Below are positions 25,964-34,233 of a DNA stretch of 64,000 bases, piece after piece. A program made the position numbers and the translations under genes. The stretch is from contig NZ_JBHRTA010000038.1 of NCBI RefSeq assembly GCF_042646065.1, positions 620,001 to 684,000 of the forward strand. Reading direction: 5' to 3'. Position 1 is the stretch's first letter, and every line of letters starts with the position of its first letter. Under the pieces are notes generated by a model. It did not search any database and was not told the DNA's origin. It saw nothing but the letters and a program-made list of their open reading frames with translations. This DNA comes from Parapedobacter deserti. GTDB lineage: Bacteria; Bacteroidota; Bacteroidia; Sphingobacteriales; Sphingobacteriaceae.

Positions 25964-27307
25964 TCAGACGCCCGTGTAAGTCCAGGGCGTTACTGCCTTT
26001 AGCTCTTCCTTTACCGCATCGCTTACGTTTAGGGTTTCCACGAACGAGGCGATGGTCGCCTGAGATACGGACTTGTTGGTACGTGTCAGTTCTTTTAACG
26101 CTTCATAAGGCTTAGGATATCCCTCGCGCCGCAAAATGGTTTGTATGGCTTCCGCTACCACAGCCCAGTTTTGTTCCAAATCGGCTTGCAGTGCAGATTC
26201 GTTGAGAATGAGTTTTTTCAACCCTTTTGCTATGGACTTGAACGCGATAAGTGAATGGGCGATCGGCATACCGATGTTACGCAACACGGTTGAGTCTGTA
26301 AGGTCGCGTTGCAAGCGAGAGATAGGCAGCTTCGCCGCCAGATGTTCAAATAGCGCATTGGCAATGCCCAGATTGCCCTCCGCGTTTTCGAAGTCTATTG
26401 GATTGACTTTATGTGGCATAGCCGATGAGCCTACTTGGCCCTCGGTGATTTGCTGCTTGAAGTAATCCATGGAGATGTAAGTCCAAATATCCCTGCAGAG
26501 GTCGATCAAAATATTATTGATGCGCTTCAGCGCGTCGCACTGTGCTGCAAAGTGGTCGTAATGCTCGATCTGGGTCGTCGTTTGCGAGCGATATAAACCC
26601 AAGGTGTCGTTGACAAAGCTATTGCCAAAAGCGACCCAGTCTACATCAGGATAGGCAACTTTATGCGCATTGAAATTACCCGTGGCACCACCAAATTTGG
26701 CGGCATGGGGGATGCGGGCGAGCAGTTCCAATTGGTTATCGAGCCTTTCGACAAATACACGGATTTCTTTACCCAGTCTGGTAGGCGAAGCGGGTTGGCC
26801 ATGGGTGCGGGCGAGCATAGGTACGGCCTTCCACTCGGCTGCCAACCGCTTTAGTTCCTCAATGAGGCTGCTGAGTAAGGGGGAATAAGCATTCGTGAGC
26901 GCTTCTTTCCAAGAGTAAGGAATAGCCGTATTGTTAATGTCCTGTGAGGTAAGTCCAAAATGAATGAATTCCATTGAATCAATCAGGCCCAAGGCTTCGA
27001 ACCTGTCTTTAAGAAAGTACTCTACCGCCTTTACGTCGTGGTTGGTTTCTTTCTCTTTATCCTTAATCCATTGGGCATCATCCTGCGAGAAGTGCCGGTA
27101 GATATCCCGTAGCTTGTCGTTAAGGCTGCCATCAAAATGCCGGAGTTGCGGGATACCGCTGTTGCATAAACTGATAAAGTACTCCACTTCAACGAATACA
27201 CGGTATTTGATAAGCGCGTACTCGGAAAAAAAGTCGGCCAGTTCGCGGGTCGCATGATGATAGCGGCCGTCTACAGGAGACACAGCCGTGAGCGGTGATA
27301 GCGTCAT
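25964..27307 (-). CDS. purB: Adenylosuccinate lyase
   Basis: A 447-residue member of the fumarase/aspartase superfamily, acting at two steps of purine synthesis (SAICAR to AICAR, adenylosuccinate to AMP). It has the E. coli-type start SPLTAVSPVDGRYHHAT, the His-containing TRTHGQPASPTRLGKE region (here ARTHGQPASPT) and the flexible signature loop GSSAMPHKVNPIDFENAEG with the catalytic Ser. The open frame extends 69 codons upstream, but the ATG at 27307 gives the standard N-terminus. Confidence 0.95.
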   Translation of the reverse strand: MTLSPLTAVSPVDGRYHHATRELADFFSEYALIKYRVFVEVEYFISLCNSGIPQLRHFDGSLNDKLRDIYRHFSQDDAQWIKDKEKETNHDVKAVEYFLKDRFEALGLIDSMEFIHFGLTSQDINNTAIPYSWKEALTNAYSPLLSSLIEELKRLAAEWKAVPMLARTHGQPASPTRLGKEIRVFVERLDNQLELLARIPHAAKFGGATGNFNAHKVAYPDVDWVAFGNSFVNDTLGLYRSQTTTQIEHYDHFAAQCDALKRINNILIDLCRDIWTYISMDYFKQQITEGQVGSSAMPHKVNPIDFENAEGNLGIANALFEHLAAKLPISRLQRDLTDSTVLRNIGMPIAHSLIAFKSIAKGLKKLILNESALQADLEQNWAVVAEAIQTILRREGYPKPYEALKELTRTNKSVSQATIASFVETLNVSDAVKEELKAVTPWTYTGV

Positions 27308-27327
27308 ACGGTGATTTTTGTTTTTCG

Positions 27328-27335
27328 CAAAGGTA
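27328..27335 (-). promoter_or_regulatory. Candidate -7 element for purB
   Basis: On the minus strand TACCTTTG matches TAnnTTTG and lies 20 bp upstream of the purB ATG. No exact -33 TTG is visible at 19-21 bp, so confidence is limited. Confidence 0.4.
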
Positions 27336-27410
27336 GGTAATGAGGTGCGAAATCCGAAGCGGCGGAGTAGGAAATCACCTGTTGGTCTTGGATAGTAGCC
27401 CTCATGCCCG

Positions 27411-27605
27411 CTAAGGAAATGAAGGACTAGCCAATGAGTCCGTTGTTTTGGTGGTATCACCCCACGTAGCGGAGTCACTTGCAACCGAGTCGATGAAGAA
27501 TGAATCAACGCCATCGGTATCGTTTTGATTTTCTGTCGGATTGCCGCACGAAGCGGCAGCGATTGCCAGTGTTCCGCAAACGCCTATTAAACTGAGCATC
27601 TTCAT
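27411..27605 (-). CDS. Small lipoprotein of unknown function
   Basis: A 64-residue lipoprotein. From the ATG at 27605, a hydrophobic signal (MKMLSLIGVCGTLAIAAASC) ends in an AAASC lipobox. The mature part is a short acidic and Ser/Thr/Asp-rich tail with no recognisable fold. It lies between the SDR gene and purB on the same strand. The signal and lipobox support a real gene; no function can be assigned. Confidence 0.6.
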   Translation of the reverse strand: MKMLSLIGVCGTLAIAAASCGNPTENQNDTDGVDSFFIDSVASDSATWGDTTKTTDSLASPSFP

Positions 27606-27651
27606 TGAATTAACTTTATTTTCAGGGTTGTCAATACTATTTATTATTATG

Positions 27652-28569
27652 TTATATTGTAATACGTCCACCCGTAACCGGAATAGTGGCTCCGGAAATG
27701 TAGCTCGCTTCATCAGAGGCTAAAAAGACATAAGCGGGAGCAACCTCAGCAGGCTGGCCTGGACGTTCAAGCGGTGTGTCTTCTCCAAATCGATCGTGGT
27801 CTGGAATGGTCGACGGGATCAAGGGCGTCCATATCGGCCCGGGGGCCACGGCGTTTACACGGATACCCTTTCCATTTTCGAGCAGTATTCGGCTCAAGTT
27901 TGCCGTGAAATTCTGGATAGCCGCTTTGGTCGCAGCGTAAGGTAGCAACATAGGGGTCGGCTCGTATGCGTTCACGGATGTCGTATTAATGATGCTCGAT
28001 CCGGGCAGCATGTGCGGTTCAGCAGCCTTGCAGAGGTAAAACATACTGTGTATGTTCACTGCGAATGTTTTTTCCCATTCCCATGCTGGAATGTCCTGCA
28101 ACGTTTCTCTCGACATCTGGTATGCGGCATTATTTACCAGAATGTCAATCTTTCCGAACGATGCCACCGCCGTTTCAATGATTTTCCGGCAATGGCTTTC
28201 TGAGCTGATATCGCCTTTTACCAATACCGCCTTTCTTCCGGCATCCTCGATAAAGTTGATCGTATCCTGCGCATCGCGGTCCTCTACGTCATCCAGGTAG
28301 CTGATCAATACGTCCGCCCCCTCGCGTGCGAATGCAATCGCCACTGCCTTGCCTATCCCTGAATCACCTCCCGTTATGACAGCCGATTTCCCCGCTAGCC
28401 TATTCCTTCCTTTATAGGTCTTTTCGCCGTGGTCAGCCTGTGGGTCCATTGCCGCTTCCGTACCCGGCACATCTTGGGGCTTGCTCGGGAACGGTGGCTT
28501 CGGATGCTTATCGGCCGGATTCTCTGAAGGATTTGTTAAATCAGTGCTTCTTATATTGTTCGATGCCAT
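27652..28569 (-). CDS. YghA-type SDR oxidoreductase (general-stress SDR)
   Basis: A 305-residue SDR of the YghA/YhxC type. A polar N-terminal extension of about 55 residues (with KHPKPPFPSKPQDVPGTEAA) is typical of this subgroup and precedes GKSAVITGGDSGIGKAVAIA (cofactor site). LVNNAAYQM, a Ser in NTTSVNAYEP and the YAATK catalytic segment follow. The enzymes are NAD(P)-dependent aldehyde or alcohol dehydrogenases often induced by general stress. It is divergent from the small acidic gene at 28699 and starts the stress-type part of the window. Confidence 0.88.
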   Translation of the reverse strand: MASNNIRSTDLTNPSENPADKHPKPPFPSKPQDVPGTEAAMDPQADHGEKTYKGRNRLAGKSAVITGGDSGIGKAVAIAFAREGADVLISYLDDVEDRDAQDTINFIEDAGRKAVLVKGDISSESHCRKIIETAVASFGKIDILVNNAAYQMSRETLQDIPAWEWEKTFAVNIHSMFYLCKAAEPHMLPGSSIINTTSVNAYEPTPMLLPYAATKAAIQNFTANLSRILLENGKGIRVNAVAPGPIWTPLIPSTIPDHDRFGEDTPLERPGQPAEVAPAYVFLASDEASYISGATIPVTGGRITI

Positions 28570-28698
28570 AAGTCTATTTTGTTACGGTCAATCTGTTTTC
28601 ACGAGGTTAACAATTCGGTGCATGCTTAGTTTGGTTTTAATAAACATTCGGATAATTAAATTGTAATACAGGAAAGGATATATTTAAACAAATTAGCT

Positions 28699-28962
28699 AT
28701 GGCAATTAAGAAGGAGAGCGCTCAGGTTTCCGCAGAGAGCGATAAACTACGCGATAAAAAGGGGGAAGATCTCATTCGCCCACGGAATGACCTTAAGGAT
28801 AAAGAAACGCAAAAGAACTACGAAGCAGGGGTCGACCCGCAGGACGAACAAATTAACCCGGTTCCCGAAGGGGATGGGACGGATCGTGGCGATTCTAAGC
28901 CGGGAGGAGGAAATCGACTTCATGAAGACACAAGCAGTGAAAAAGCGGAGCAGCGCAAGTAA
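28699..28962 (+). CDS. Small hydrophilic, probably disordered protein
   Basis: An 87-residue protein made almost wholly of charged and polar residues (Lys, Glu, Asp, Asn, Gly), with no hydrophobic core, signal or Cys. Phrases such as RDKKGEDLIRPRNDLKDKET and EGDGTDRGDSKPGGGNR suggest intrinsic disorder, as in stress-induced hydrophilin-like proteins. The start is a clean ATG in the divergent spacer with the YghA-type SDR, so the two may share regulation. No family is recognised. Confidence 0.6.
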   Translation: MAIKKESAQVSAESDKLRDKKGEDLIRPRNDLKDKETQKNYEAGVDPQDEQINPVPEGDGTDRGDSKPGGGNRLHEDTSSEKAEQRK

Positions 28963-29143
28963 AAATAAATAAAAACAAAAAAACAATTTAGGATGTTCGT
29001 TGTAAATCATGGTGTATTGGCTTAACGATATTTTTTCAGCCTACTGATTCGTTATTGTATTCTTTACTATTTACATTTATTGAAATCTTTCAATGAAAAC
29101 CGGAGATTTTGTAACACGTAGCTTGGAACAATTATAACACCTG

Positions 29144-29518
29144 ATGAGAAAGAAAATTCTGTACATTGAAGATGATCCCGATATGGCGGACATCGTTTCG
29201 GAAATCATGCAGTTTGAGGAATATGATGTTATTACAGATAACGGCAAGGCGATGTATAGGCTTTTGAAAGACAACGAAATTGGTCTCATATTAATGGATG
29301 AGGGATTGAGCTGGTGTTGGGGCAGTAGCCTTTGCAAGGAGCTCCGATCAAACGAGGCAACAGCGGAGATTCCTATTATCATGATTTCGGCCGTTCGTGA
29401 GATTGACGACATTGCGCAGCATTGCGGTGCCAATGCATACATCCGTAAACCGTTCGAAATTTACGATGTCATCGACGCGGTGAATGATTTTTATCCAAAA
29501 GATGATTTCGCTGTTTGA
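29144..29518 (+). CDS. Single-domain response regulator
   Basis: A 124-residue receiver domain without output domain. The acidic pair Asp10/Asp11, phospho-acceptor Asp52, Ser82 and Lys102 (YIRKPFEI) are present. The segment after the acceptor is unusual: MDEGLSWCWGSSLCKEL replaces the usual D-x-x-x-P-x-x-x-G form and lacks the Pro. It is first in a tight four-gene string (small protein, winged-helix protein, topoisomerase IB). No histidine kinase is adjacent. It could act as a phosphate relay or protein-interaction switch; that is inference. Confidence 0.85.
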   Translation: MRKKILYIEDDPDMADIVSEIMQFEEYDVITDNGKAMYRLLKDNEIGLILMDEGLSWCWGSSLCKELRSNEATAEIPIIMISAVREIDDIAQHCGANAYIRKPFEIYDVIDAVNDFYPKDDFAV

Positions 29519-29742
29519 TGCGAATTAGAGAAAACATAGCGATTATGAAAAGGAGTAAAATAGACCGGATTGCAGCAACAGCGCCCACCCCGTACCCAAA
29601 ACTCCTTCTTGAACAGGAGAGTGCGGATAAAGCGGATTATTCCAATGAAGTGTCAAACAGCAGAATGCTTGAAAACTTGAAAATGGCCTTGTTTTTTAGC
29701 AGAATGCAAAGCCAGATGAATAAAGAAAGGCAAAATGGATGA
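29518..29742 (+). CDS. Small uncharacterised protein in the topoisomerase IB operon
   Basis: A 74-residue protein whose ATG shares one base with the response-regulator stop (TGATG at 29516-29520); Met10 at 29545 is an alternative. It is polar with a helical C-terminus (RMLENLKMALFFSRMQSQMN) and no recognisable domain. Its stop overlaps the next gene's ATG (ATGA at 29739-29742). The overlaps on both sides are the main support that it is translated. Confidence 0.5.
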   Translation: MRIRENIAIMKRSKIDRIAATAPTPYPKLLLEQESADKADYSNEVSNSRMLENLKMALFFSRMQSQMNKERQNG

Positions 29743-29996
29743 TCTCTCAACAGGCATTGGACCTTTTGCGCCTTTTAAGAAGGTGGTCAACCGGTTCGAT
29801 TCGTAAATTTGCCGAGGAGCTCCATGTAGAGGCATCTGATTTGGTTGAGGCAGTTTTCGAATTAAGAACGCAAGGCCTGTTAGTTGCCTACGAAATGCAT
29901 GACGGAGAGCCATTTTCAAACGCTATGTTGGAGATAACACAATGGGGGCTTGATTTTATTGAAACCGTCGACGGCCAAATCAGCACAGAAGAATAG
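29739..29996 (+). CDS. Small winged-helix-like protein
   Basis: An 85-residue protein that reads as a winged helix: three helices (ISQQALDLLRLLRRW, SIRKFAEELHV, ASDLVEAVFELRTQGLLVAY) followed by a short beta wing and a final helix (TQWGLDFIETV). The pattern resembles MarR/ArsR-type DNA-binding domains or a WHD in a repair accessory protein. The 3' end overlaps the start region of the topoisomerase IB gene by 38 to 47 bp. DNA binding is inferred from the pattern only. Confidence 0.6.
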   Translation: MISQQALDLLRLLRRWSTGSIRKFAEELHVEASDLVEAVFELRTQGLLVAYEMHDGEPFSNAMLEITQWGLDFIETVDGQISTEE

Positions 29997-31017
29997 CGGG
30001 GCGAAACTTCGCTACCTGCCCGACATGGTGGCGGGTTATAAGCGGGTACGGCGCGGAAAAGGATATTGCTATTTAGACAGTGCGGGCGGCCGGATAACCG
30101 AGGCAAAGAAATTAGAACGTTTCCGGGCATTGGCCATCCCGCCGGCATGGAAGAACGTGTGGATCAGCCCGAGCAAGAAAGGCCATCTTCAGGCAACGGG
30201 AGTGGATGAAGAGGGCCGTAAGCAATACCTATATCATCCCGAATGGACGAAGGAAAGGCAACGGAAAAAAATAGAGCGGATGCTCGCTTTTGGCAGTGCG
30301 TTGCAGGACATCAGACGGCAAATCGTAAAGGATCTGCGGCACGGCAGTCTCATCAAGGAAAAGTCAATCGCTATTGCGCTGAAAGTGACAGAAGTTACCT
30401 TGATCCGGATTGGCAACGAACATTACTTGAAAAAATACGGCAGCTACGGCCTGACCACACTAAAGAAGAGGCACGTGACCATTGCGGACAGCAACGTCAC
30501 CTTTCGTTTTAGTGGTAAGAAAGGGGTTAAGCACGAGATACTGGTCCGAAATGCTGCATTAGCGTCGAATATGCGGGAGCTCAAACAGTTGACCGGACCT
30601 TATCTTTTCCAGTACCTCAACGACAGCGGTAAACGCCAAAGGCTTCGTGCTGTAGACATTAATGCATACCTGCAACGGCACACAGATCCCGACTTTTCGT
30701 CAAAGGACTACCGCACGTGGTTTGCAGGACTTTGGGCGTTTCACTTACTCGCCCGTTGTGTAGATTACGGCAACGAAAAGGAATGCCGTGCAAACATCAT
30801 GTCGGTATTAGATGCGGTTTCCGAACGCTTGGGGAATACCAGGACCGTCTGCAAGCAGTATTACGTGCCGGACCGTCTAATCAGTGCTTATGAAGACGGC
30901 TCACTACTGCCGTTCCTGAAGAAGTGTTTAAATGGCAGGGGGGTACCCACCATCAAAGAGACCGAACGACAGCTTTTGGCGTTCCTGCAGTTGGTGGCCT
31001 CAGAGACAAACACGTAA
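29950..31017 (+). CDS. DNA topoisomerase IB (poxvirus/eukaryotic-like)
   Basis: A type IB topoisomerase of about 355 residues that relaxes supercoils through a 3'-phosphotyrosine. The N-terminal domain has LRYLPDMVAGYKRVRRGKGY and AIPPAWKNVWI. The catalytic domain shows the Arg in LIRIGNEHY, the Lys in TLKKRHV, an Arg in DYRTWFAGLWA, and a Tyr in VCKQYYVPDRLI. The only ATG nearby (30025) would cut the conserved N-terminus, so a TTG at 29950 or 29959 is the likely start, inside the preceding gene. The stop directly abuts that of the convergent AI-2E gene. Bacterial copies are often found in stress-response gene sets. Confidence 0.88.
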   Translation: MILLKPSTAKSAQKNSGAKLRYLPDMVAGYKRVRRGKGYCYLDSAGGRITEAKKLERFRALAIPPAWKNVWISPSKKGHLQATGVDEEGRKQYLYHPEWTKERQRKKIERMLAFGSALQDIRRQIVKDLRHGSLIKEKSIAIALKVTEVTLIRIGNEHYLKKYGSYGLTTLKKRHVTIADSNVTFRFSGKKGVKHEILVRNAALASNMRELKQLTGPYLFQYLNDSGKRQRLRAVDINAYLQRHTDPDFSSKDYRTWFAGLWAFHLLARCVDYGNEKECRANIMSVLDAVSERLGNTRTVCKQYYVPDRLISAYEDGSLLPFLKKCLNGRGVPTIKETERQLLAFLQLVASETNT

Positions 31018-32121
31018 CTACGTTTTAGGCTGTTTTTTTTTCAGTAGCTTCATCAGTGTGGCTTTATCTTTCTTGATGTTCGCAGGACCGATGAGTTGTC
31101 CGTACGCATGAAGTTCTGGAATATTATCGCAGATTATTTTAACAATACCAAGCACGGGAATGGCCAGGGCCATTCCGGCGATGCCCCATAGCAGTTCACC
31201 AGCCACCAAGCCGATGATAATAAACAGCGGATTGATGTTTACCTTTTGACCCACCACAAGGGTCTCCAGAAAATACGTTTGCAGAAACTGGATAACGAGA
31301 TACACAGCAACGATCGCGAGGACCATGCCGGCGTCGCCGCCTTGTGCCAATACAGCCAGGATGGCGATCACGTTGCCTACAAAATTTCCAAAAAAAGGAA
31401 CGATTTCAAGCACACCACAGATGATCGCAAAAATGATCGCGCCTTCCAGACCGACTATCGTAAATCCGATGCCGTACATTACCCATAAGATTGCAACCAT
31501 ATTGAACAGGCCGGCTAAATAACGGCTCGACACAGTCGCTGATTTGTGAACAACCTCATTGGCATGCTGCCTTTTGGTTTCGGGGACAATGCGGAGCACG
31601 AATTTTTTCAGGTGCGAGCGGTAATAAACAAAAAGATAGGTGTAAACCATTACCAAAACTGTATTGAATGCGATACTGGCCAAGGTATCAACCACAGCCA
31701 TCAATACGTTTCCGGTTTTGGAGGAAGCTTTCTCTTGCTGTTGCTTAAGCAATTGTTCCTGCTCCTCATAGGCTATACCAAAGGTGTCGCTTACCCATTT
31801 CCGTAGGGTGTCCACTTTGTTGCTCACCTCTTGCCTCATGTCGCCGAAGTTGTCCGTAAACCGGTTAATCTGCCAATAAAGGATAAATCCGATTAATACA
31901 ACTGTGCCAATGAATAATAAAAGAGGGATGAGCGAAGACAATGCGCGATTGATGCCGAAACGTTCCAGCCATCCGCTACCTCGGGTGAGTAACATTGCTA
32001 ATAGCGCGGCAAGGATGATCGGTATGAGAAAAGCGGCGGCAAAGTATAAACCGGCAACGGAAAGGACAATAATTAAGATCAGGTTGGCGACGCGTGTGGT
32101 CTTAAGGGGCATTGCTGTCAT
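31018..32121 (-). CDS. AI-2E/PerM-family membrane transporter
   Basis: A 367-residue integral membrane protein of the AI-2E (PerM) family with about eight transmembrane segments. It has a cytoplasmic or periplasmic helical insert (about residues 90-140, rich in Glu, Gln and Lys) and the family's C-terminal block (GVLEIVPFFGNFVGNVIAIL and PLFIIIGLVAGELLWGIAGM). Members have been linked to autoinducer export or Na+/H+ exchange, so the substrate is not safely inferred. A charged tail ends the protein (KLLKKKQPKT). Confidence 0.88.
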   Translation of the reverse strand: MTAMPLKTTRVANLILIIVLSVAGLYFAAAFLIPIILAALLAMLLTRGSGWLERFGINRALSSLIPLLLFIGTVVLIGFILYWQINRFTDNFGDMRQEVSNKVDTLRKWVSDTFGIAYEEQEQLLKQQQEKASSKTGNVLMAVVDTLASIAFNTVLVMVYTYLFVYYRSHLKKFVLRIVPETKRQHANEVVHKSATVSSRYLAGLFNMVAILWVMYGIGFTIVGLEGAIIFAIICGVLEIVPFFGNFVGNVIAILAVLAQGGDAGMVLAIVAVYLVIQFLQTYFLETLVVGQKVNINPLFIIIGLVAGELLWGIAGMALAIPVLGIVKIICDNIPELHAYGQLIGPANIKKDKATLMKLLKKKQPKT

Positions 32122-32172
32122 GCATTACTCTTTTTGCCCGTCCACATCATATTCCACCGTTGTTTGGGCATA

Positions 32173-32685
32173 TTAGTTTCCCTTAGCGTATGGTTTTAAC
32201 TTCTTTTTCAACTGCTGCCGCGCGACGTGGATCCGCGTCTTCACCGTTCCGATCGGAATCTTAAAATGATCAGCAATTTCGTGGTATTTATACCCTTCAT
32301 AATACATAGAGAACGGATAGTAATACTCTTCGGAGAGCTTGGAAAGGGCTTGGTCAATGTCTTCCATCACGAACTTTCCTTCAGCTGCATTGTGCAATGA
32401 GCTCTTAAATAAATCAGCGGAGGAAATGGTATCAGATTTAAGAATGATCGCGTTGGTCTTCACTTTCCTTCGATAATAATTAATGAAGGTGTTTTTTAAT
32501 ATGGTATAAAGCCAAGCCTGTAGGTTGGTACCGTCTTTAAATTTATTGTAGTAGGAAAACGCTTTCAACAGGGTATCCTGAACCAAATCATTAGCATTTT
32601 CTTCATCACGTGTAAAATAGAAGGCATAGCTGCTTAGCGATCCGGCTTCTTGTACGACCTTGGTGTTAAATTCGATCTTATTCAT
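32173..32685 (-). CDS. Orphan ECF RNA polymerase sigma factor
   Basis: A 170-residue ECF sigma factor. Region 2 contains NANDLVQDTLLKAFSYYNKF and LQAWLYTILKNTFINYYRRK; region 4 contains KLSEEYYYPFSMYYEGYKYH and IPIGTVKTRIHVARQQLKKK. No anti-sigma gene is adjacent, unlike the two other sigma genes in the window. It lies in the middle of the stress-type genes, and a perfect 10 bp inverted repeat lies 15 bp upstream of its start. It is a candidate regulator of the surrounding genes; that is inference. Confidence 0.9.
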   Translation of the reverse strand: MNKIEFNTKVVQEAGSLSSYAFYFTRDEENANDLVQDTLLKAFSYYNKFKDGTNLQAWLYTILKNTFINYYRRKVKTNAIILKSDTISSADLFKSSLHNAAEGKFVMEDIDQALSKLSEEYYYPFSMYYEGYKYHEIADHFKIPIGTVKTRIHVARQQLKKKLKPYAKGN

Positions 32686-33016
32686 AATCTATAGAATTTG
32701 CCGCTTAACGTATTTTAAACGTTAAGCGGAGCTGCAGACGTTTGTCCACAAGCCAACCGTTAAGCTAATAACCCCCATAACCCGATCAGACAACAGTAAA
32801 AATATATGACGTACAGTTGTTTGTTTAGTAGATTATCACCGACTTCTTCGATTGATAATTTACAGTTTGCAGGTAATCAACAACGTTGATAATCCTTTTG
32901 TTTTCTTTCACGACAAAAAAGAAACAAACTTTATAAAGTTTTTTATAAAAATAGCGTATTAACGCATATAGAGCACTTTACTTTGTTGATTGTATTAAAT
33001 TTGTTACACAAGTATG
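32686..33016. other. 331 bp AT-rich intergenic region with inverted repeats
   Basis: This spacer lies upstream of the orphan sigma gene and downstream of the YihY gene. Besides the 10 bp inverted repeat at 32701-32729, it holds a family of TGATAATC-like words: ATTATCA at 32832-32838 facing TGATAAT at 32853-32859, and ATCAAC-AAC-GTTGAT at 32876-32890. I see no coding frame. It most likely holds the sigma-gene promoter and operators. Confidence 0.4.
32701..32729. repeat. Perfect 10 bp inverted repeat upstream of the sigma gene
   Basis: CCGCTTAACG (32701-32710), a 9 bp loop, and CGTTAAGCGG (32720-32729) are exact inverses. The element begins 15 bp upstream of the sigma-factor ATG, so it would be in its 5' leader or form an operator. 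It has no T-run of terminator type in either direction. Confidence 0.65.
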
Positions 33017-33976
33017 CTATTCATCACTTGTTTGTCCATCCCGGTTTTTAGGTGGAATATGGTTAACTTCCCGTTCCATTTCTCGTTCTTCCACATGTAC
33101 TGCAAATTCGGCTGGCGCGATACGGGCGCCCCGGTATTCGGCGTACGCGCGCGTAAATGAGGCACCGATATAAAGAATCATTGCCGTGAAATAGACCCAA
33201 AGCAACAAAACGATGATGGAGCCGGCTGCACCATAAGTAGATCCCGTTCCTGTGGTCTGTATGTAGAAGCCGATCAAAAAACGGCCAATCATAAACAACA
33301 CAGCAGTGAAAATCGCTCCCGATCTAACGTCTTTCCAACGGATGCGCACGTCTGGTAGAAACTTGAAGATTACCCCGAACAACAAGCTGATTACTAAAAA
33401 ATTGATGATCAACTCAAACGCCATGGATAGGTATATTGCAAGGTCTGAAAAAAGCGCTTTGATATAGTCAGTAAATACCATTAATACACCGTTTACGATG
33501 AGCGATACGATCAATAGGAAACCCAACGACAACACGAGTGATGAGGAAAGTAACCGGTCTTTAATCAACTTTACCCAACCGCGCTTAGGCTTAGGCTTAA
33601 TTTCCCAGATTCTGTTAATCGAGTGCTGCATGTCAGCAAATACCGTTGTCGCGCCGATAAACAGTGTGCCGATCCCGATAATCAGTGCCATTGTGTTGTC
33701 TTCGTTGAGCTGCACGTTGCGAATCATCTGCTGTATTTGGGCGGCGGCTTCACGGCCGATCAGCCCGTTTATTTCTTCAAACACTTTTCCTTCAGCGGCC
33801 TCCTGGCCAAAAAATATTGCGGCGAGTGAGATGGTAAGAACAAGAAGTGGCGCCAATGAAAAAACAGTATAGTAAGCCAATGATGCTGCAAACTTGAACC
33901 CCCTGACGCCCATAAATATGGAGAATGTGTCTTTCAGGGTCGTAAACCAGCGGGCAACAAAAGTCTTTTTCTTCAT
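33017..33976 (-). CDS. YihY/BrkB-family inner-membrane protein
   Basis: A 319-residue protein with about six transmembrane segments of the YihY (virulence factor BrkB) family. Signatures visible are FKFAASLAYYTVFSLAPLLV near the N-terminus, TVFADMQHSINRIWEI, and GAAGSIIVLLLWVYFTAMIL, GASFTRAYAE near the C-terminus. The polar tail is acidic and cytoplasmic. Function in the family is unsettled (not RNase BN, as once named). Often found with stress genes in Bacteroidota and alphaproteobacteria. Confidence 0.88.
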   Translation of the reverse strand: MKKKTFVARWFTTLKDTFSIFMGVRGFKFAASLAYYTVFSLAPLLVLTISLAAIFFGQEAAEGKVFEEINGLIGREAAAQIQQMIRNVQLNEDNTMALIIGIGTLFIGATTVFADMQHSINRIWEIKPKPKRGWVKLIKDRLLSSSLVLSLGFLLIVSLIVNGVLMVFTDYIKALFSDLAIYLSMAFELIINFLVISLLFGVIFKFLPDVRIRWKDVRSGAIFTAVLFMIGRFLIGFYIQTTGTGSTYGAAGSIIVLLLWVYFTAMILYIGASFTRAYAEYRGARIAPAEFAVHVEEREMEREVNHIPPKNRDGQTSDE

Positions 33977-34088
33977 ACACGCTTTGTATCTATGATAAAC
34001 CGCTAACGCTTGACCGCTGGTTTTGGTTTACATTATCCACAAAAAATCCAAACAATAATCGCTCGTGCTCTTCAATTTTCAAATTAAA

Positions 34089-34108
34089 CAAACCAATCTG
34101 ATGGTTTG
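34089..34108. promoter_or_regulatory. 7 bp perfect inverted repeat in the katE upstream region
   Basis: CAAACCA (34089-34095) and TGGTTTG (34102-34108) are exact inverses around a 6 bp centre, in the 257 bp divergent spacer between the YihY gene and katE. It lies about 125 bp upstream of the katE ATG. The size and symmetry suit a dimeric regulator site, but no regulator is identified. Confidence 0.4.
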
Positions 34109-34233
34109 ATTGTCTTTTCTCAAGAAAAGCGCTTCGGCCGATCAGCGGCATGATACCAAGCGAAGCCAGAGTCCAACACAGATTGATTCGCGGAGCATTC
34201 AGAAACGCTATTAGCACACCTTAAGTAAAAGTT

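Noticed and set aside
34089..34108. Terminator for the YihY gene or an upstream transcript
   Set aside because: The stem is short and has no T-run on either strand, and it lies upstream of the YihY start, so an operator is more likely.
33990..34217. 75-codon minus-strand frame in the katE upstream spacer
   Set aside because: It starts at GTG, has no domain or signal, and overlaps the katE control region; composition is not protein-like enough.
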